The notes beneath the pieces are model-generated. The model had not been told where the DNA came from, did no database searches, and saw only the letters and a list, made by a program, of their open reading frames with translations. The position numbers and the translations under genes were made by a program. Below are positions 32,750-42,419 of a stretch of DNA of 64,000 nucleotides, in pieces. Numbering within the stretch: position 1 is the stretch's first letter; each line of letters opens with the position of its first letter. The stretch is from Kosakonia quasisacchari (GTDB lineage Bacteria > Pseudomonadota > Gammaproteobacteria > Enterobacterales > Enterobacteriaceae), in the NCBI RefSeq assembly GCF_004331415.1, contig NZ_SJOP01000004.1, positions 124,001-188,000 of the forward strand. The letters are read 5' to 3'.

Positions 32750-33646
32750 TTATTTACCGGCAAACAACTTGGGAATTTCGCGCAGGCACCAGGCTTTCGC
32801 TTCGCCCATACTGTCGCGACGCCAGGCCATAATAATATCCACCTGGCTGGTATATTCCGGGCTTACAACACGTAAGCGGCCTTCGGCAATATCCTGCTCT
32901 ACCAACGGATAAGGCATCGTCGCCACCCCCAAACCGGACAGCAGTGCCTGGCGCTTATCTTCGATAGTGCTGACCGTCAGCCTTGGCTGCTTATCCAAAA
33001 GCTGCACCGTCAGCACCGGGCGCTCGCGGGCAGTATCGGCAACCGCCACGCCGCGGTATTTCACACGCGTCACTTCCGAGAGCGGTTCCGCTTCCTGATG
33101 GATTGGATGATCCGGCGCAGCAACGTAGACATTCATCACTGAGTAAAGCTTGCGTGAGTTGATTTCTGACGAAGAGCGAAAATGCATATCCGGCGCAACA
33201 ACAATGTCGGCACGCCCCTGCTCCAGCCGCTCCCACGCCCCGGCCAGCACTTCAGTAATGATCGATAACTGCGTATTGGCTTTTGCGGCCAGCCTGTCCA
33301 CTAGCGGAAACAGTTCGACCGTCGGCACCAGCGCTTCCGTCACCAGCGTCAGATGGGTTTCCCAGCCGCGCGCCAACGCTTCTGCATCGGTCGTCAGTTT
33401 ATCGGCGGCTTCGAGCAGTACGCGACCACGTTCCAGCAGCATTCGCCCGACATTAGTGAATTTCGTTCGGTGCCCGGAGCGGTCAAACAGCACGACATCC
33501 AGTTCTTCTTCAAGTTTTTGCATGGTATAGCTGAGCGCAGAAGGCACGCGCCCCAACTCATCTGCCGCCGCGGCAAAGCTTCCGCGCCGGTCAATCGCAT
33601 CCATCACGCGTAATGCTTCCAGCGTCAGCGCCCTTTCTTTAGCCAT
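32750..33646 (-). CDS. yhaJ: LysR-family regulator YhaJ
   Basis: The protein is 298 residues from ATG 33646 (MAKERALTLE), as in E. coli; the four extra upstream codons are not needed. The winged helix-turn-helix (~5-65, FAAAADELGRVPSALSYTMQKLE) is followed by a periplasmic-binding-like effector domain. E. coli YhaJ activates the divergent pirin gene yhaK and responds to aromatic breakdown products such as those of dinitrotoluene. Here too it diverges from yhaK across 105 bp. Confidence 0.94.
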   Translation of the reverse strand: MAKERALTLEALRVMDAIDRRGSFAAAADELGRVPSALSYTMQKLEEELDVVLFDRSGHRTKFTNVGRMLLERGRVLLEAADKLTTDAEALARGWETHLTLVTEALVPTVELFPLVDRLAAKANTQLSIITEVLAGAWERLEQGRADIVVAPDMHFRSSSEINSRKLYSVMNVYVAAPDHPIHQEAEPLSEVTRVKYRGVAVADTARERPVLTVQLLDKQPRLTVSTIEDKRQALLSGLGVATMPYPLVEQDIAEGRLRVVSPEYTSQVDIIMAWRRDSMGEAKAWCLREIPKLFAGK

Positions 33647-33751
33647 GAGTGTTCTCATTCAGGAAATTTGAACATACCGGGCAGAATATCTGGCTAACAA
33701 TGCAGCGTCCATACCTTTAACATTGTTTTAAGTAAAGAGAGGTCAACAATT

Positions 33752-34453
33752 ATGATTACTACACGTACTGCGAAACAATGCGGACAAGCTGACTTCGGCT
33801 GGCTTCAGGCCCGCTACACCTTTTCATTTGGACATTACTTCGACCCGAAATTGCTGGGCTATGCCTCCTTGCGTGTGTTGAATCAGGAAGTGCTCGCGCC
33901 TGGCGCGTCGTTCCAGCCACGCACCTACCCGAAAGTGGATATTTTAAACCTGATTCTGGAAGGTGAAGCGGAGTATCGCGATAGCGAGGGCAACCATGTT
34001 CAGGCGAAAGCCGGTGAAGCGTTGTTAATTGCCACCCAGCCCGGTATTAGCTATAGCGAGCATAACCTGAGCAAAGACAAAACATTAACGCGTATGCAGT
34101 TATGGCTTGATGCCTGCCCGGAGCGTGAAAACCCGCCGGTGCAAAAAATGACCGTCGCCGATGCGGCGCAGCAACTGCTGGCCTCCCCTGACGGCAGCCA
34201 GGGAAGTTTGCAGCTCCGCCAGCAAGTGTGGCTGCACCATATTGAGCTGGCAAAAGGCGAAGAGTTAAAGATTCAATTGCATGGCCCACGTGCCTATTTG
34301 CAATCCATTCACGGTACGGTACACGCCGTTACGCATTGCGAAGCAAAAGAAGCACTGACCTGCGGCGACGGCGCGTTTATTCGTGACGAGGCTAACATAA
34401 CACTGGTTGCAGATACGCCGTTGCGCGCTTTGCTGATAGATTTACCCGTGTGA
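33752..34453 (+). CDS. yhaK: Pirin-family bicupin YhaK
   Basis: The 233-residue protein has two cupin barrels. The pirin signature appears early (FSFGHYFDP; GASFQPRTYPKVDILN), although metal ligands are reduced in YhaK compared with active pirins. E. coli YhaK reacts to nitrosative/oxidative stress and is under YhaJ. It is followed 29 bases later by yhaL. Confidence 0.93.
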   Translation: MITTRTAKQCGQADFGWLQARYTFSFGHYFDPKLLGYASLRVLNQEVLAPGASFQPRTYPKVDILNLILEGEAEYRDSEGNHVQAKAGEALLIATQPGISYSEHNLSKDKTLTRMQLWLDACPERENPPVQKMTVADAAQQLLASPDGSQGSLQLRQQVWLHHIELAKGEELKIQLHGPRAYLQSIHGTVHAVTHCEAKEALTCGDGAFIRDEANITLVADTPLRALLIDLPV

Positions 34454-34482
34454 TAGTTGCGTTAAGTAAGTGAGTAAATGAA

Positions 34483-34635
34483 ATGAGCAGCACAATGAAT
34501 TTAATGACAGATCCTACACAGCACACCCCACTCCCCGCCCTGGCTGGATTCGGTTTTGAAGAGATGCTGACAGAACTGGAAGCGATTGTCGCAGAAGCCG
34601 AAGTCCGTCTTGCGGAAGAAGAAGCCACTGCCTGA
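34483..34635 (+). CDS. yhaL: Small protein YhaL
   Basis: This is a 50-residue ORF just after yhaK. The C-terminal half (GFEEMLTELEAIVAEAE, then RLAEEEATA) is nearly the same as that of E. coli YhaL (54 residues), while the N-terminal 22 residues differ. It is acidic and helical at the C-terminus. The function is unknown. In-frame ATGs at 34495 and 34504 are alternative starts. Confidence 0.85.
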   Translation: MSSTMNLMTDPTQHTPLPALAGFGFEEMLTELEAIVAEAEVRLAEEEATA

Positions 34636-34642
34636 CCCATAA

Positions 34643-34665
34643 GCCCCGGCGTATAAGACCGGGGC
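34643..34665. terminator. Hairpin between yhaL and the AraC-family gene
   Basis: GCCCCGG/CCGGGGC around a 9-base loop in the convergent 69-bp gap. The T-tract is weak. Confidence 0.6.
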
Positions 34666-34704
34666 AAATCTCTGCTGAGCATACTGTCGTTCCACGTAAA
34701 CTTC

Positions 34705-35442
34705 TCACGCCCGGTTTCGTGCCTGAAACTGTCCAGGCGTGCTGCCAAAGCGCAGTCTAAATGCGGCGATAAAAGCACTGACGTTATCGTACCCGCAGCG
34801 TTCTGCTGTCTCACTCACCGACACCCCACGCAGCAGATGCGCCATTGATGCCAGGACTTTTGCCTGCTGTCGCCACTGGCTAAAACTCAGCCCGGTTTGT
34901 TCGCTGAACAAGCGGCTTAATGTTCTGACGCTTAAGCCATAGCAACACGCCAGCTGTGTCTGATTTGCCGTATTTTGTGGTTCCGACAACAACAGTTCTG
35001 CTACTTGCTTCGCCCGGCGATCTTGCGGCAATGTCAGTTGCAACGGCGCGGAGGGCGCAATACGAATTTCCTCCATCATCACAGCCAGAAGAGAAGCCTG
35101 GCGAGCCGGGCTACACTGCGTTATGCGCTCCATCAATGACATCATGAACGGATCGGCAGGCCACACGCCCGCGAAAGCAGGAGCATCATCATGGTTGAGC
35201 TGCAAGCTATGTCCCTCTACCTCGCCCACGCTCCAGGCGCAGTGGCGAATATGCGCAGGAAACCAGCCGACCGTCGCGGGCGTTAGCGCCCATTGCGCCT
35301 GCTCGGTTTTCACAATAATCATCCCCCGCTGGATGCAAAAAAGCTGCCCGGTAGCATGCTGGTGCCACTCAGTGATGTGCTTGCTTTGATGCGTAAGCCG
35401 CTGGTTTTGTACGATCAACATGGCTGATAAACCGTATTTCAT
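34705..35442 (-). CDS. AraC-family regulator with cupin sensor domain
   Basis: The 245-residue protein has a cupin-like N-terminal domain with a WHQHATGQLFCIQRG motif and a C-terminal AraC DNA-binding domain with two helix-turn-helix units (TQLACCYGLSVRTLSRLF; SVSETAERCGYDNVSAFIAAF). It is closest in layout to the NimR/AraC_binding type controlling neighbouring transport or detoxification genes. It diverges by 69 bp from a small NTF2-like protein that it probably controls. E. coli has cyu/tdc genes in this part of the chromosome instead. Confidence 0.88.
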   Translation of the reverse strand: MKYGLSAMLIVQNQRLTHQSKHITEWHQHATGQLFCIQRGMIIVKTEQAQWALTPATVGWFPAHIRHCAWSVGEVEGHSLQLNHDDAPAFAGVWPADPFMMSLMERITQCSPARQASLLAVMMEEIRIAPSAPLQLTLPQDRRAKQVAELLLSEPQNTANQTQLACCYGLSVRTLSRLFSEQTGLSFSQWRQQAKVLASMAHLLRGVSVSETAERCGYDNVSAFIAAFRLRFGSTPGQFQARNRA

Positions 35443-35511
35443 GTCCTGATACGGTTAATATACCAACACAGTATGGCGATATCCTCTTTACGAGCACCAA
35501 TGAGGATAATA

Positions 35512-35904
35512 ATGATGGATATCACCCAACGTATCGCCCTGGCTTTGCACAGTATCGTTTGCCACCCTGACCATAACGAAGCCAAAATCCGCGAATTCTT
35601 CTCGCCAGATTATCAACAAGTTGTCGACGGACAGGCGCTGGATTTCGCGGGCTTTGTCGATCATATGGCAAAGCTCAAACACCTGACGCACGCCATTAAC
35701 CTGACAGTGGTCGCCATTGCCCGGCAAAACAATGAAGTATTGACGCACCATCTTGTGGCGGTGAGTAAGAAAGATGGCTCTCAGGCGCACATTGAAGTAT
35801 TTGCGCATTTCACGCTGGAGAACGGGTTAATCACTCACTGCGAGGAGTTAACCCAGCTGGTGCAGGGCACGGCGCAAGACAGTTTACTGGGCAGCATTAG
35901 ATAA
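35512..35904 (+). CDS. NTF2-like/SnoaL-fold small protein
   Basis: The 130-residue protein fits the SnoaL/NTF2-like alpha+beta barrel family (IREFFSPDYQQVVDG; FVDHMAKLKH; EVFAHFTLENGLI). Such proteins are small-molecule isomerases, cyclases or binding proteins. The substrate is unknown. The start is ATG 35512, 6 bases after GAGG; 13 codons of open frame upstream lie in the promoter. It diverges from the AraC regulator and overlaps the convergent amidotransferase gene by 21 bases. Confidence 0.8.
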   Translation: MMDITQRIALALHSIVCHPDHNEAKIREFFSPDYQQVVDGQALDFAGFVDHMAKLKHLTHAINLTVVAIARQNNEVLTHHLVAVSKKDGSQAHIEVFAHFTLENGLITHCEELTQLVQGTAQDSLLGSIR

Positions 35905-36636
35905 TAGCGTTTTGTTGCGGTCGGCAACCTCCTGCACGAAACGGCGCAGGATCTCCGCCGCACCCGGTGCGGGCAGCACGCTGGCAACTAAGTTGTCGGC
36001 ATCGGTGCCCTCTTTTTCGATGTGCGTACGGTTCAAACGCAACAGATCGGTAGCGATTTCCGGCGTCATTTCCGGGTGGAACTGCACTGAAATTGCCCAA
36101 GGCCCGTAACGGACAATTTGGTGGTTATCATGCGCGGAAGAAGCCAGCACCGATGCGCCTTCAGGCAGTCGCGTCACGGTTTGTCGGTGCGTCAGGTGCG
36201 CCGGGAAACTCTCGCTCAGATGGCTCAGTAACGGATCGTTGAGCGCCGAGGCGTGCAAATAAACGGTTTTCGTCCCCGCCTCACGGCCCTGCGGATGGTA
36301 TTCAACATTCCCGCCCAAGGCCCATGACATTAGCTGATGGCCATAGCAAACACCAAACAGCGGCATCTCAACCGCAATGGCTTCGCGGATCCATTCTGCG
36401 GTTTTCTCGCTCCACGGCAACCTGTCGGAAACCATCGCCCATGAGCCAGTAATGATCGCCGCCCGGCGCGCATCCGGGGTTGGCAGCGTTTCGCCTTCAA
36501 AGACGCGAACCACTTCCACCTCTTCTGGCGCACAGCCGATAACGCGACAAAACCAGCCGGGTATATCGCCATGAGCTTCACGTAAAGGCTCCGGGGCGTC
36601 CCCCATTTGAATAATGATCAATGATTTTTGTTCCAT
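35884..36636 (-). CDS. Class I glutamine amidotransferase-like protein (GMP synthase-type)
   Basis: The protein is 250 residues from ATG 36636 (MEQKSLIII). It has the class I glutaminase triad: nucleophile C97 in FGVCYGHQL and the His/Glu pair in VQFHPEMTPE. There is no attached synthetase domain, so it is a stand-alone amidotransferase of the YfeJ/gamma-glutamyl-hydrolase-like group, possibly a gamma-Glu amide hydrolase. The upstream open frame is ignored. It overlaps the tail of the NTF2-like gene on the opposite strand. Confidence 0.85.
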   Translation of the reverse strand: MEQKSLIIIQMGDAPEPLREAHGDIPGWFCRVIGCAPEEVEVVRVFEGETLPTPDARRAAIITGSWAMVSDRLPWSEKTAEWIREAIAVEMPLFGVCYGHQLMSWALGGNVEYHPQGREAGTKTVYLHASALNDPLLSHLSESFPAHLTHRQTVTRLPEGASVLASSAHDNHQIVRYGPWAISVQFHPEMTPEIATDLLRLNRTHIEKEGTDADNLVASVLPAPGAAEILRRFVQEVADRNKTLLSNAAQ

Positions 36637-36802
36637 GACACCAGCGACTCCCGCAATGCTAGTTTCAAGACCGTTTAAGAACATGTTAGCGCTTTTCGAC
36701 AGACTTCCGACGGGATATTTATTTATAAAGTTAGAAGTGCCGGTGCTTAACGGTGCGACGCGCACGAAAGCAAAACGCCGGTAAGTTCCAGCCCGAGAAA
36801 GC

Positions 36803-37281
36803 AAAAACCCGCCGAAGCGGGTTTTTACCTGAATAGTCGAAACTGGCCGGTAAGCCGCATTCTTTCATCGAAAGCGGAGTGGACAGTCATTCATCTTGCC
36901 TGTACCAGAAAGCAAAAACCCGCCGAAGCGGGTTTTTACCTGAACAGTCGAGACTGACCGGTAAGCCGCGTTCTTTCATTGAAAACGGAGTGGACAGGCA
37001 TTCCTCTTGCCTGTACCAAAAGCAAAAACCCGCCGAAGCGGGTTTTTACCTGAATAGTCAACACTGACCGATAAGCCGCGTTCTTTCATCGAAAGCGGAG
37101 TGGGCAGTCATTCATCTTGCCGCCCTCAGAAAGTAAAAACCCGCCGAAGCGGGTTTTTACCTGAACAGTCGAGACTGACCGATAAGCCGCGTTCTTTCAT
37201 AGAAAGCGGAGTGGGCAGTCATTCCTCTTTAGCCGCCAAAAGCAAAACCCCCGCAAGATTGCTCCTGCGAGGGTCTTTAAG

Positions 37282-37282
<1 letters not shown>
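36803..37282 (-). repeat. Tandem array of partial rnpB 3'-end copies, each with a terminator
   Basis: Four units of 110-111 bp are recognised by the identical hairpin AAAAACCCGCCGAAGCGGGTTTTT at 36803, 36914, 37024 and 37135; a fifth, divergent hairpin (~37243-37275) abuts rnpB. Between hairpins each unit repeats ~75 bp resembling the 3' end of rnpB (the GACTGACCGATAAGCCG block and CAGTCATTC block). E. coli is known to carry ~113-bp repeats of this type after rnpB, holding its terminators. Short ORFs through the units are translation artefacts. The rest of 36637-36802 shows nothing. Confidence 0.9.
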
Positions 37283-37660
<378 letters not shown>

Positions 37661-37696
37661 GGCGCGCAGTATAGAGGGTTTGCTTGCGCCTGTCAC
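37661..37696 (-). promoter_or_regulatory. rnpB promoter overlapping the garK stop
   Basis: Minus strand: GTGACA (37691-37696), a 17-base spacer, TATACT (37668-37673), then 7 bases with a GCGCGCC discriminator before the rnpB 5' G. The -35 hexamer overlaps the garK stop codon. A GC-rich discriminator suits stringent and growth-rate control of a stable RNA. Confidence 0.85.
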
Positions 37697-38838
37697 CCTT
37701 CCGTCAACATTCCAACCTGCAAGGTGGCGGCAATATTACGCGAAGCGCGATAAATATTGTCAAATGCGCCGCGAAACGCCTCTTCCAGCGTACCGATGCT
37801 GGTCAAAACGCTAAATACCGCATCAATGCCGTACTGGTGAACCACGCCCACATCGCTGGTCAAACTCCCGGCGATACCGATCACCGGCTTATGGTATTTT
37901 TTGGCGACATGCGCCACACCCACCGGCACTTTGCCGTGAATACTTTGGCTGTCGATACGCCCTTCGCCCGTCACCACCAGTGTGCAATCGTGAATATGCT
38001 CTTCGAGATTCAGCGCCTGCGTCACGATCTCAATGCCGCTGCGTAATTCCGCACCGAGAAAAGCCATCAGCGCCGCGCCCATCCCGCCCGCTGCGCCGGA
38101 GCCCGGCACGTTTTTCACATCAACGTGCAGAGATTTTTTAATAACATCGGCGAAATGACTGAGGTTGCGATCCAGTTCGACAATCAACGCTTCCGTCGCC
38201 CCTTTTTGCGGGCCAAAAATACGTGATGCGCCCTGCTCGCCGGTCAGCGGGTTAGTAACATCGCAGGCAACACGCAGCGTGCAGTGTTGCAAACGCGGAT
38301 CGAGCCCGGAAATATCAATGCCGTTAAGGCTTATCAGACTACCGCCGCCGTGGCCGATTTCAGTCCCGTTAGCATCGGTCAGTTTCGCGCCCAGCGCCTG
38401 CACCATACCCGCGCCGCCGTCGTTAGTCGCGCTACCGCCAATACCGATAATAATGTTGGTCGCCCCATGTTCCAGCGCGTGCAAAATAAGTTCCCCGGTG
38501 CCGCGCGAAGTGGTAATCAAAGGGTTACGTAATTCAGGTGGAACCAGCGCCAGCCCGCTCGCCGCCGCCATTTCAATAAACGCGGTTTTTCCGTCTCCAG
38601 ACATTCCCCAGCAGGCTTCAACATGTTTACCCAACGGGCCAATGACGCTAGCGGTGTGTACAGTGCCATTTGTGGCGGCAATCATGGCTTCAACCGTACC
38701 TTCGCCACCATCCGCGACCGGAACGGAAACGTATTGAGCATCGGGAAAAATTTCCCGAAATCCTTTTTCTATCGCCTGCGCTACTTCGGTAGCTGAAAGG
38801 CTTTCTTTGTAAGAGTCTGGGGCGATTACGATTTTCAT
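37693..38838 (-). CDS. garK: Glycerate 2-kinase GarK
   Basis: The protein is 381 residues from ATG 38838 (MKIVIAPDSYKESL); nine upstream codons are not used. It is a glycerate kinase type-1 family protein with ADGGEGTVEAM and glycine-rich GIGGSATNDGGAGM motifs. It phosphorylates D-glycerate to 2-phosphoglycerate, the final step of galactarate/glucarate degradation. It is last in garPLRK; its final codons hold the rnpB -35 box. Confidence 0.95.
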   Translation of the reverse strand: MKIVIAPDSYKESLSATEVAQAIEKGFREIFPDAQYVSVPVADGGEGTVEAMIAATNGTVHTASVIGPLGKHVEACWGMSGDGKTAFIEMAAASGLALVPPELRNPLITTSRGTGELILHALEHGATNIIIGIGGSATNDGGAGMVQALGAKLTDANGTEIGHGGGSLISLNGIDISGLDPRLQHCTLRVACDVTNPLTGEQGASRIFGPQKGATEALIVELDRNLSHFADVIKKSLHVDVKNVPGSGAAGGMGAALMAFLGAELRSGIEIVTQALNLEEHIHDCTLVVTGEGRIDSQSIHGKVPVGVAHVAKKYHKPVIGIAGSLTSDVGVVHQYGIDAVFSVLTSIGTLEEAFRGAFDNIYRASRNIAATLQVGMLTEG

Positions 38839-38941
38839 AGTTGTGAGCCTGATAGTGCCGCGCACTTCACCCTTCAGGCCAATAGCGACCTGAAGAAGTG
38901 GATAAATAAGGAGTCAAGGGCGCAGCGCCGCGCCCTTCTTA

Positions 38942-39832
38942 TTAACGAGTAACTTCGATTTTCGCCAGTTTCTCGTAGTAGCAAGCCAGCGCGCTGTGAT
39001 CGGCATTGCCCAGACCGTCGGCACGAAGCGCCTGCATCATCTCCATCACCGCAGCAGTCAGCGGTAGCTGCGCGCCAACGCCGTGCGAGGTGTCCAGCGC
39101 GTTAGAGAGATCTTTGATATGCAGATCAATACGGAAACCCGGTTTGAAGTTGCGATCCATTACCATCGGCGCTTTCGCGTCCAGCACGGTGCTACCCGCC
39201 AGACCACCACGAATCGCCTGGTAGACCAGATCCGGGTTAACGCCCGCTTTGGTCGCCAGCGTCAGCGCTTCGGACATCGCGGCAATGTTCAGCGCCACGA
39301 TCACCTGGTTTGCCAGTTTGGTCACGTTACCCGCACCGATATCACCGGTGTGCACTACGGAACCCGCCATGGCTTTCAGCAGATCGTAATATTTGTCGAA
39401 AATCGCTTTATCACCGCCCACCATCACGGAAAGGGTGCCGTCGATTGCTTTCGGTTCACCGCCGCTTACCGGCGCGTCCAGCATTTCAACGCCTTTCGCT
39501 TTCAGCGCTTCGCTGATTTCACGGCTCGCCAGCGGTGCGATGGAGCTCATGTCGATAAGCACAGTACCCGGTTTAGCGCCTTCGATGATGCCGCCTTCGC
39601 CCAACGCCACTTCTTTCACGTGGGGGGAGTTCGGCAGCATGGTGATAATCACATCGCACAGTTCAGCAACGGCTTTCGCGCTGGTGACGGCTTCTGCGCC
39701 TGCGGCAATCACTTCAGCAACGGCCTCCTGGTTACGGTCCACGACCACCAGTGAGTAACCTGCTTTAATGAGGTTTTTACTCATTGGTTTACCCATGATA
39801 CCCAGGCCAATGAAACCAACTTTCATCGTCAT
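38942..39832 (-). CDS. garR: Tartronate semialdehyde reductase GarR
   Basis: The protein belongs to the 3-hydroxyacid dehydrogenase family: Rossmann GFIGLGIMGKPMSKNL, substrate-binding DAPVSGGEPKA, catalytic lysine in GNVTKLANQ. It reduces tartronate semialdehyde to D-glycerate with NAD(P)H. Two starts are close: ATG 39832 (296 residues) sits better after the AGAGAGA ribosome site, while ATG 39826 gives the 294 residues annotated in E. coli. A longer frame upstream crosses into garL and is not used. Confidence 0.95.
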   Translation of the reverse strand: MTMKVGFIGLGIMGKPMSKNLIKAGYSLVVVDRNQEAVAEVIAAGAEAVTSAKAVAELCDVIITMLPNSPHVKEVALGEGGIIEGAKPGTVLIDMSSIAPLASREISEALKAKGVEMLDAPVSGGEPKAIDGTLSVMVGGDKAIFDKYYDLLKAMAGSVVHTGDIGAGNVTKLANQVIVALNIAAMSEALTLATKAGVNPDLVYQAIRGGLAGSTVLDAKAPMVMDRNFKPGFRIDLHIKDLSNALDTSHGVGAQLPLTAAVMEMMQALRADGLGNADHSALACYYEKLAKIEVTR

Positions 39833-39863
39833 AATTGCGTCTCTCTCTTTAATGGTGGTTTGA

Positions 39864-40634
39864 TTATTTCTTAAAGGTGTCGGCCAGCTTCTGCGTGGCT
39901 GAGCGGAACACGCCAAGGTCGCTACCAACGGCCACCACGGTCGCGCCCCATTCGAGGTAGCGGCGTGCATCGGCTTCAACCGGCGCCAAAATACCGCTCG
40001 GTTTGTTGTGCGCTTTGGCGCGAGCAAAAATGTGTTGAATGGTGCGCTGTACTTCCGGATGCGCCGCATTACCGATGTAACCCAGCGTAGCCGCCAGATC
40101 GCTTGGACCAACAAACACACCGTCTACGCCGTCGGTCGCCAGAATGGCATCGAGGTTATCCACGCCCGACTGGCTTTCGATCTGCACCAGAATCGTGATG
40201 TTGGCGTTGGACTGACGGAAGTAATCCGGCACGGTGCCAAACATATTGGCACGGTGCGAAACCGAAACACCGCGTATACCTTCTGGCGGGTAGCGAGTCG
40301 CCGCCACGGCGTTCACCGCTTCGTCTTCGGTTTCGACAAACGGGATCAGGAAGTTATAGAAACCGATGTCCAGCAGGCGTTTGATGACTACCGGATCGTT
40401 GGTCGGTACACGCACCACTGGCGCACTGACGCTGCCTTTTAATGCCATTAATTGCGGTACAAAAGTGAGCACGTCGTTAGGGGCGTGTTCGCCGTCCAGC
40501 AGCAGCCAGTCAAAGCCTGCCAGGCCCAGAACTTCAGTGCTGATATAACTACCCAGCGCAGACCAACAACCGATTTGAATCTGTTGAGCCGCCAGCGCGG
40601 CCTTGAATTTGTTTGGGAAGATATCGTTATTCAT
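39864..40634 (-). CDS. garL: 5-keto-4-deoxy-D-glucarate aldolase GarL
   Basis: The 256-residue class II HpcH/HpaI-type aldolase has metal-binding [10 protein letters not shown] and [10 protein letters not shown] motifs and a [14 protein letters not shown] loop. It splits 5-keto-4-deoxy-glucarate into pyruvate and tartronate semialdehyde. The length equals E. coli GarL. It lies 31 bases upstream of garR in the same operon. Confidence 0.96.
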   Translation of the reverse strand: MNNDIFPNKFKAALAAQQIQIGCWSALGSYISTEVLGLAGFDWLLLDGEHAPNDVLTFVPQLMALKGSVSAPVVRVPTNDPVVIKRLLDIGFYNFLIPFVETEDEAVNAVAATRYPPEGIRGVSVSHRANMFGTVPDYFRQSNANITILVQIESQSGVDNLDAILATDGVDGVFVGPSDLAATLGYIGNAAHPEVQRTIQHIFARAKAHNKPSGILAPVEADARRYLEWGATVVAVGSDLGVFRSATQKLADTFKK

Positions 40635-40662
40635 CTTTTGTACCTTAATGATGAGTTGTTGC

Positions 40663-41997
40663 TTATTTCTTCAGTTCCATACGTTTGATGTCGCCAACCA
40701 CGAACAGATAGCAGACCATCATCATCAGCGCTGAACAGCCTACGAACACCAACGCACCGTTGAAAGAATGCAACTCTTTAACCATGTATCCGATGACCAG
40801 CGGCGTCACGATAGAAGCCACGTTACCGAATACGTTGAATACGCCACCACACAGACCCACAATCTCCTTCGGCGCGACATCGGAAATAACCGGCCAACCC
40901 AATGCGCCAAAGCCTTTACCGAAGAACGCCAGCGCCATCAGGGCGATAACCAGCACGGTGTTATCGGTGTAGTTACACAGAATGATGCTTGAAGCCAGTA
41001 ACATCCCAACCACGATAGGGAATTTACGCGCCACGGTCAGCGAGGAACCGCGCTTAATCAGGTAATCAGAGAAAAATCCGCCCAGCACGCCACCGGCAAA
41101 ACCACACAGCGCCGGAATGGAGGCGACAAAGCCGACTTTCAGGATCGACATGCCTTTTTCCTGGACCAGATAAATCGGGAACCAGGTCAGGAAGAACCAG
41201 GTAATGGTATTCAGAAAGTACTGACCAAAAAACACGCCAAGCATCATGCGGTTGCACAGCAGTTGCTTGATGTAATCCATTTTAGGACCGGCGTTTTTAC
41301 TGTCGTCCGTTTTTTTGTGGTCCATATCCACGACCGCGCCATTTTTCTCGATGTACTCCAGCTCTTCGCGGGACATACGAGGATGGTCAGTTGGGTTGTG
41401 GACAAATTTCACCCAGGCGAAGGTCAGCACAAAACCGATCACGCCCATCACGGTAAACACATGTTCCCAGCCCCAGGAAAAGGTCAGCCAGCCCAGTAGC
41501 GGCGAGAACAGCGCCAGTGAGAAGTATTGCGCGGAGTTAAAAATCGCCGAGGCCGTACCGCGCTCTTTTGCCGGGAACCAGGCCGCAACGATACGGGCGT
41601 TTGCCGGAAATGAAGGGGCTTCCGAGAAACCGAGCATAAAGCGCATGAAAAACATCGAAATCCCGGCCCAGGCGATCGGGAAAACATCGACAAAACCTTG
41701 CAGGAAGGTGAAGAGTGACCAGAAAAACAGGCTGTAGGTGTAGACTTTTTTCGAGCCGAAGCGGTCAAGCAGCCAGCCGCCAGGAATTTGCATCAGCAGG
41801 TAAGCCCAACCAAATGCCGAAAAGATGTAACCCATCGAGAGAGAATCAAGTTGCAGCTCTTTCGCAACCTCTGTCCCGGCAATGGACAGCGTAGCGCGGT
41901 CTGCATAGTTCACAGCAGTAACAATAAATATAATCAGCAAAATTAAATAACGGGTGGGTAAGCCCCGTTTTGTTTCAACGGCATGTTCAACAGTCAT
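40663..41997 (-). CDS. garP: Galactarate/glucarate transporter GarP (MFS)
   Basis: The start at ATG 41997 follows GAGGAA by 6 bases and gives 444 residues, as in E. coli. Twelve membrane helices, with the family segments [13 protein letters not shown] and [15 protein letters not shown]. It imports D-galactarate and D-glucarate with protons. It is first in garPLRK and divergent from garD. Confidence 0.95.
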   Translation of the reverse strand: MTVEHAVETKRGLPTRYLILLIIFIVTAVNYADRATLSIAGTEVAKELQLDSLSMGYIFSAFGWAYLLMQIPGGWLLDRFGSKKVYTYSLFFWSLFTFLQGFVDVFPIAWAGISMFFMRFMLGFSEAPSFPANARIVAAWFPAKERGTASAIFNSAQYFSLALFSPLLGWLTFSWGWEHVFTVMGVIGFVLTFAWVKFVHNPTDHPRMSREELEYIEKNGAVVDMDHKKTDDSKNAGPKMDYIKQLLCNRMMLGVFFGQYFLNTITWFFLTWFPIYLVQEKGMSILKVGFVASIPALCGFAGGVLGGFFSDYLIKRGSSLTVARKFPIVVGMLLASSIILCNYTDNTVLVIALMALAFFGKGFGALGWPVISDVAPKEIVGLCGGVFNVFGNVASIVTPLVIGYMVKELHSFNGALVFVGCSALMMMVCYLFVVGDIKRMELKK

Positions 41998-42269
41998 TTT
42001 AATTTCCTCGAGCACCGCTAACTTTAGAATATAATTATTTTGATGTTTCTTATCTGATTTTATTTAAGCACTCGAAACTAATATCAGATAATTGGCACTT
42101 AGTTTTTATTAGCCCTCAGTATAATCAGCGCCATGATGTCACACACTAGAGGGTTGCTCAATTTTAACCTTTAACAAAAAGAATAATTTGAGCATATGCA
42201 CATACGCCTGGGCGCTAATGCACAGATCTTGCATTAGACAGCCCCGCCAGACGGGAGATCACAATAATA

Positions 42270-42285
42270 AGTGATGCAGATCACA
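42270..42285. promoter_or_regulatory. CRP site in the garP-garD control region
   Basis: AGTGATGCAGATCACA fits TGTGA-N6-TCACA with one mismatch, 135 bases before garD. The 422-bp divergent gap (41998-42419) should also bind the regulator CdaR, but I cannot place its sites. No extra gene is seen. Confidence 0.65.
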
Positions 42286-42419
42286 TTTTATTATTTAAAC
42301 TCCTGACATTCTTATTTCAGCAAATGAGATTTTTATTTCTGATATTAATTACAGAATAAAGAATGGTTCCTCTTTTTATTGAGTAATGCATCGTACAGTT
42401 AGCTGGAGATTACTTAACA

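Noticed and set aside
36803-37158. Four evenly spaced identical hairpins suggested a CRISPR-like array
   Set aside because: Period is ~111 bp, the spacers are near-identical to each other and to rnpB, and no cas genes occur; this is a terminator/rnpB repeat.
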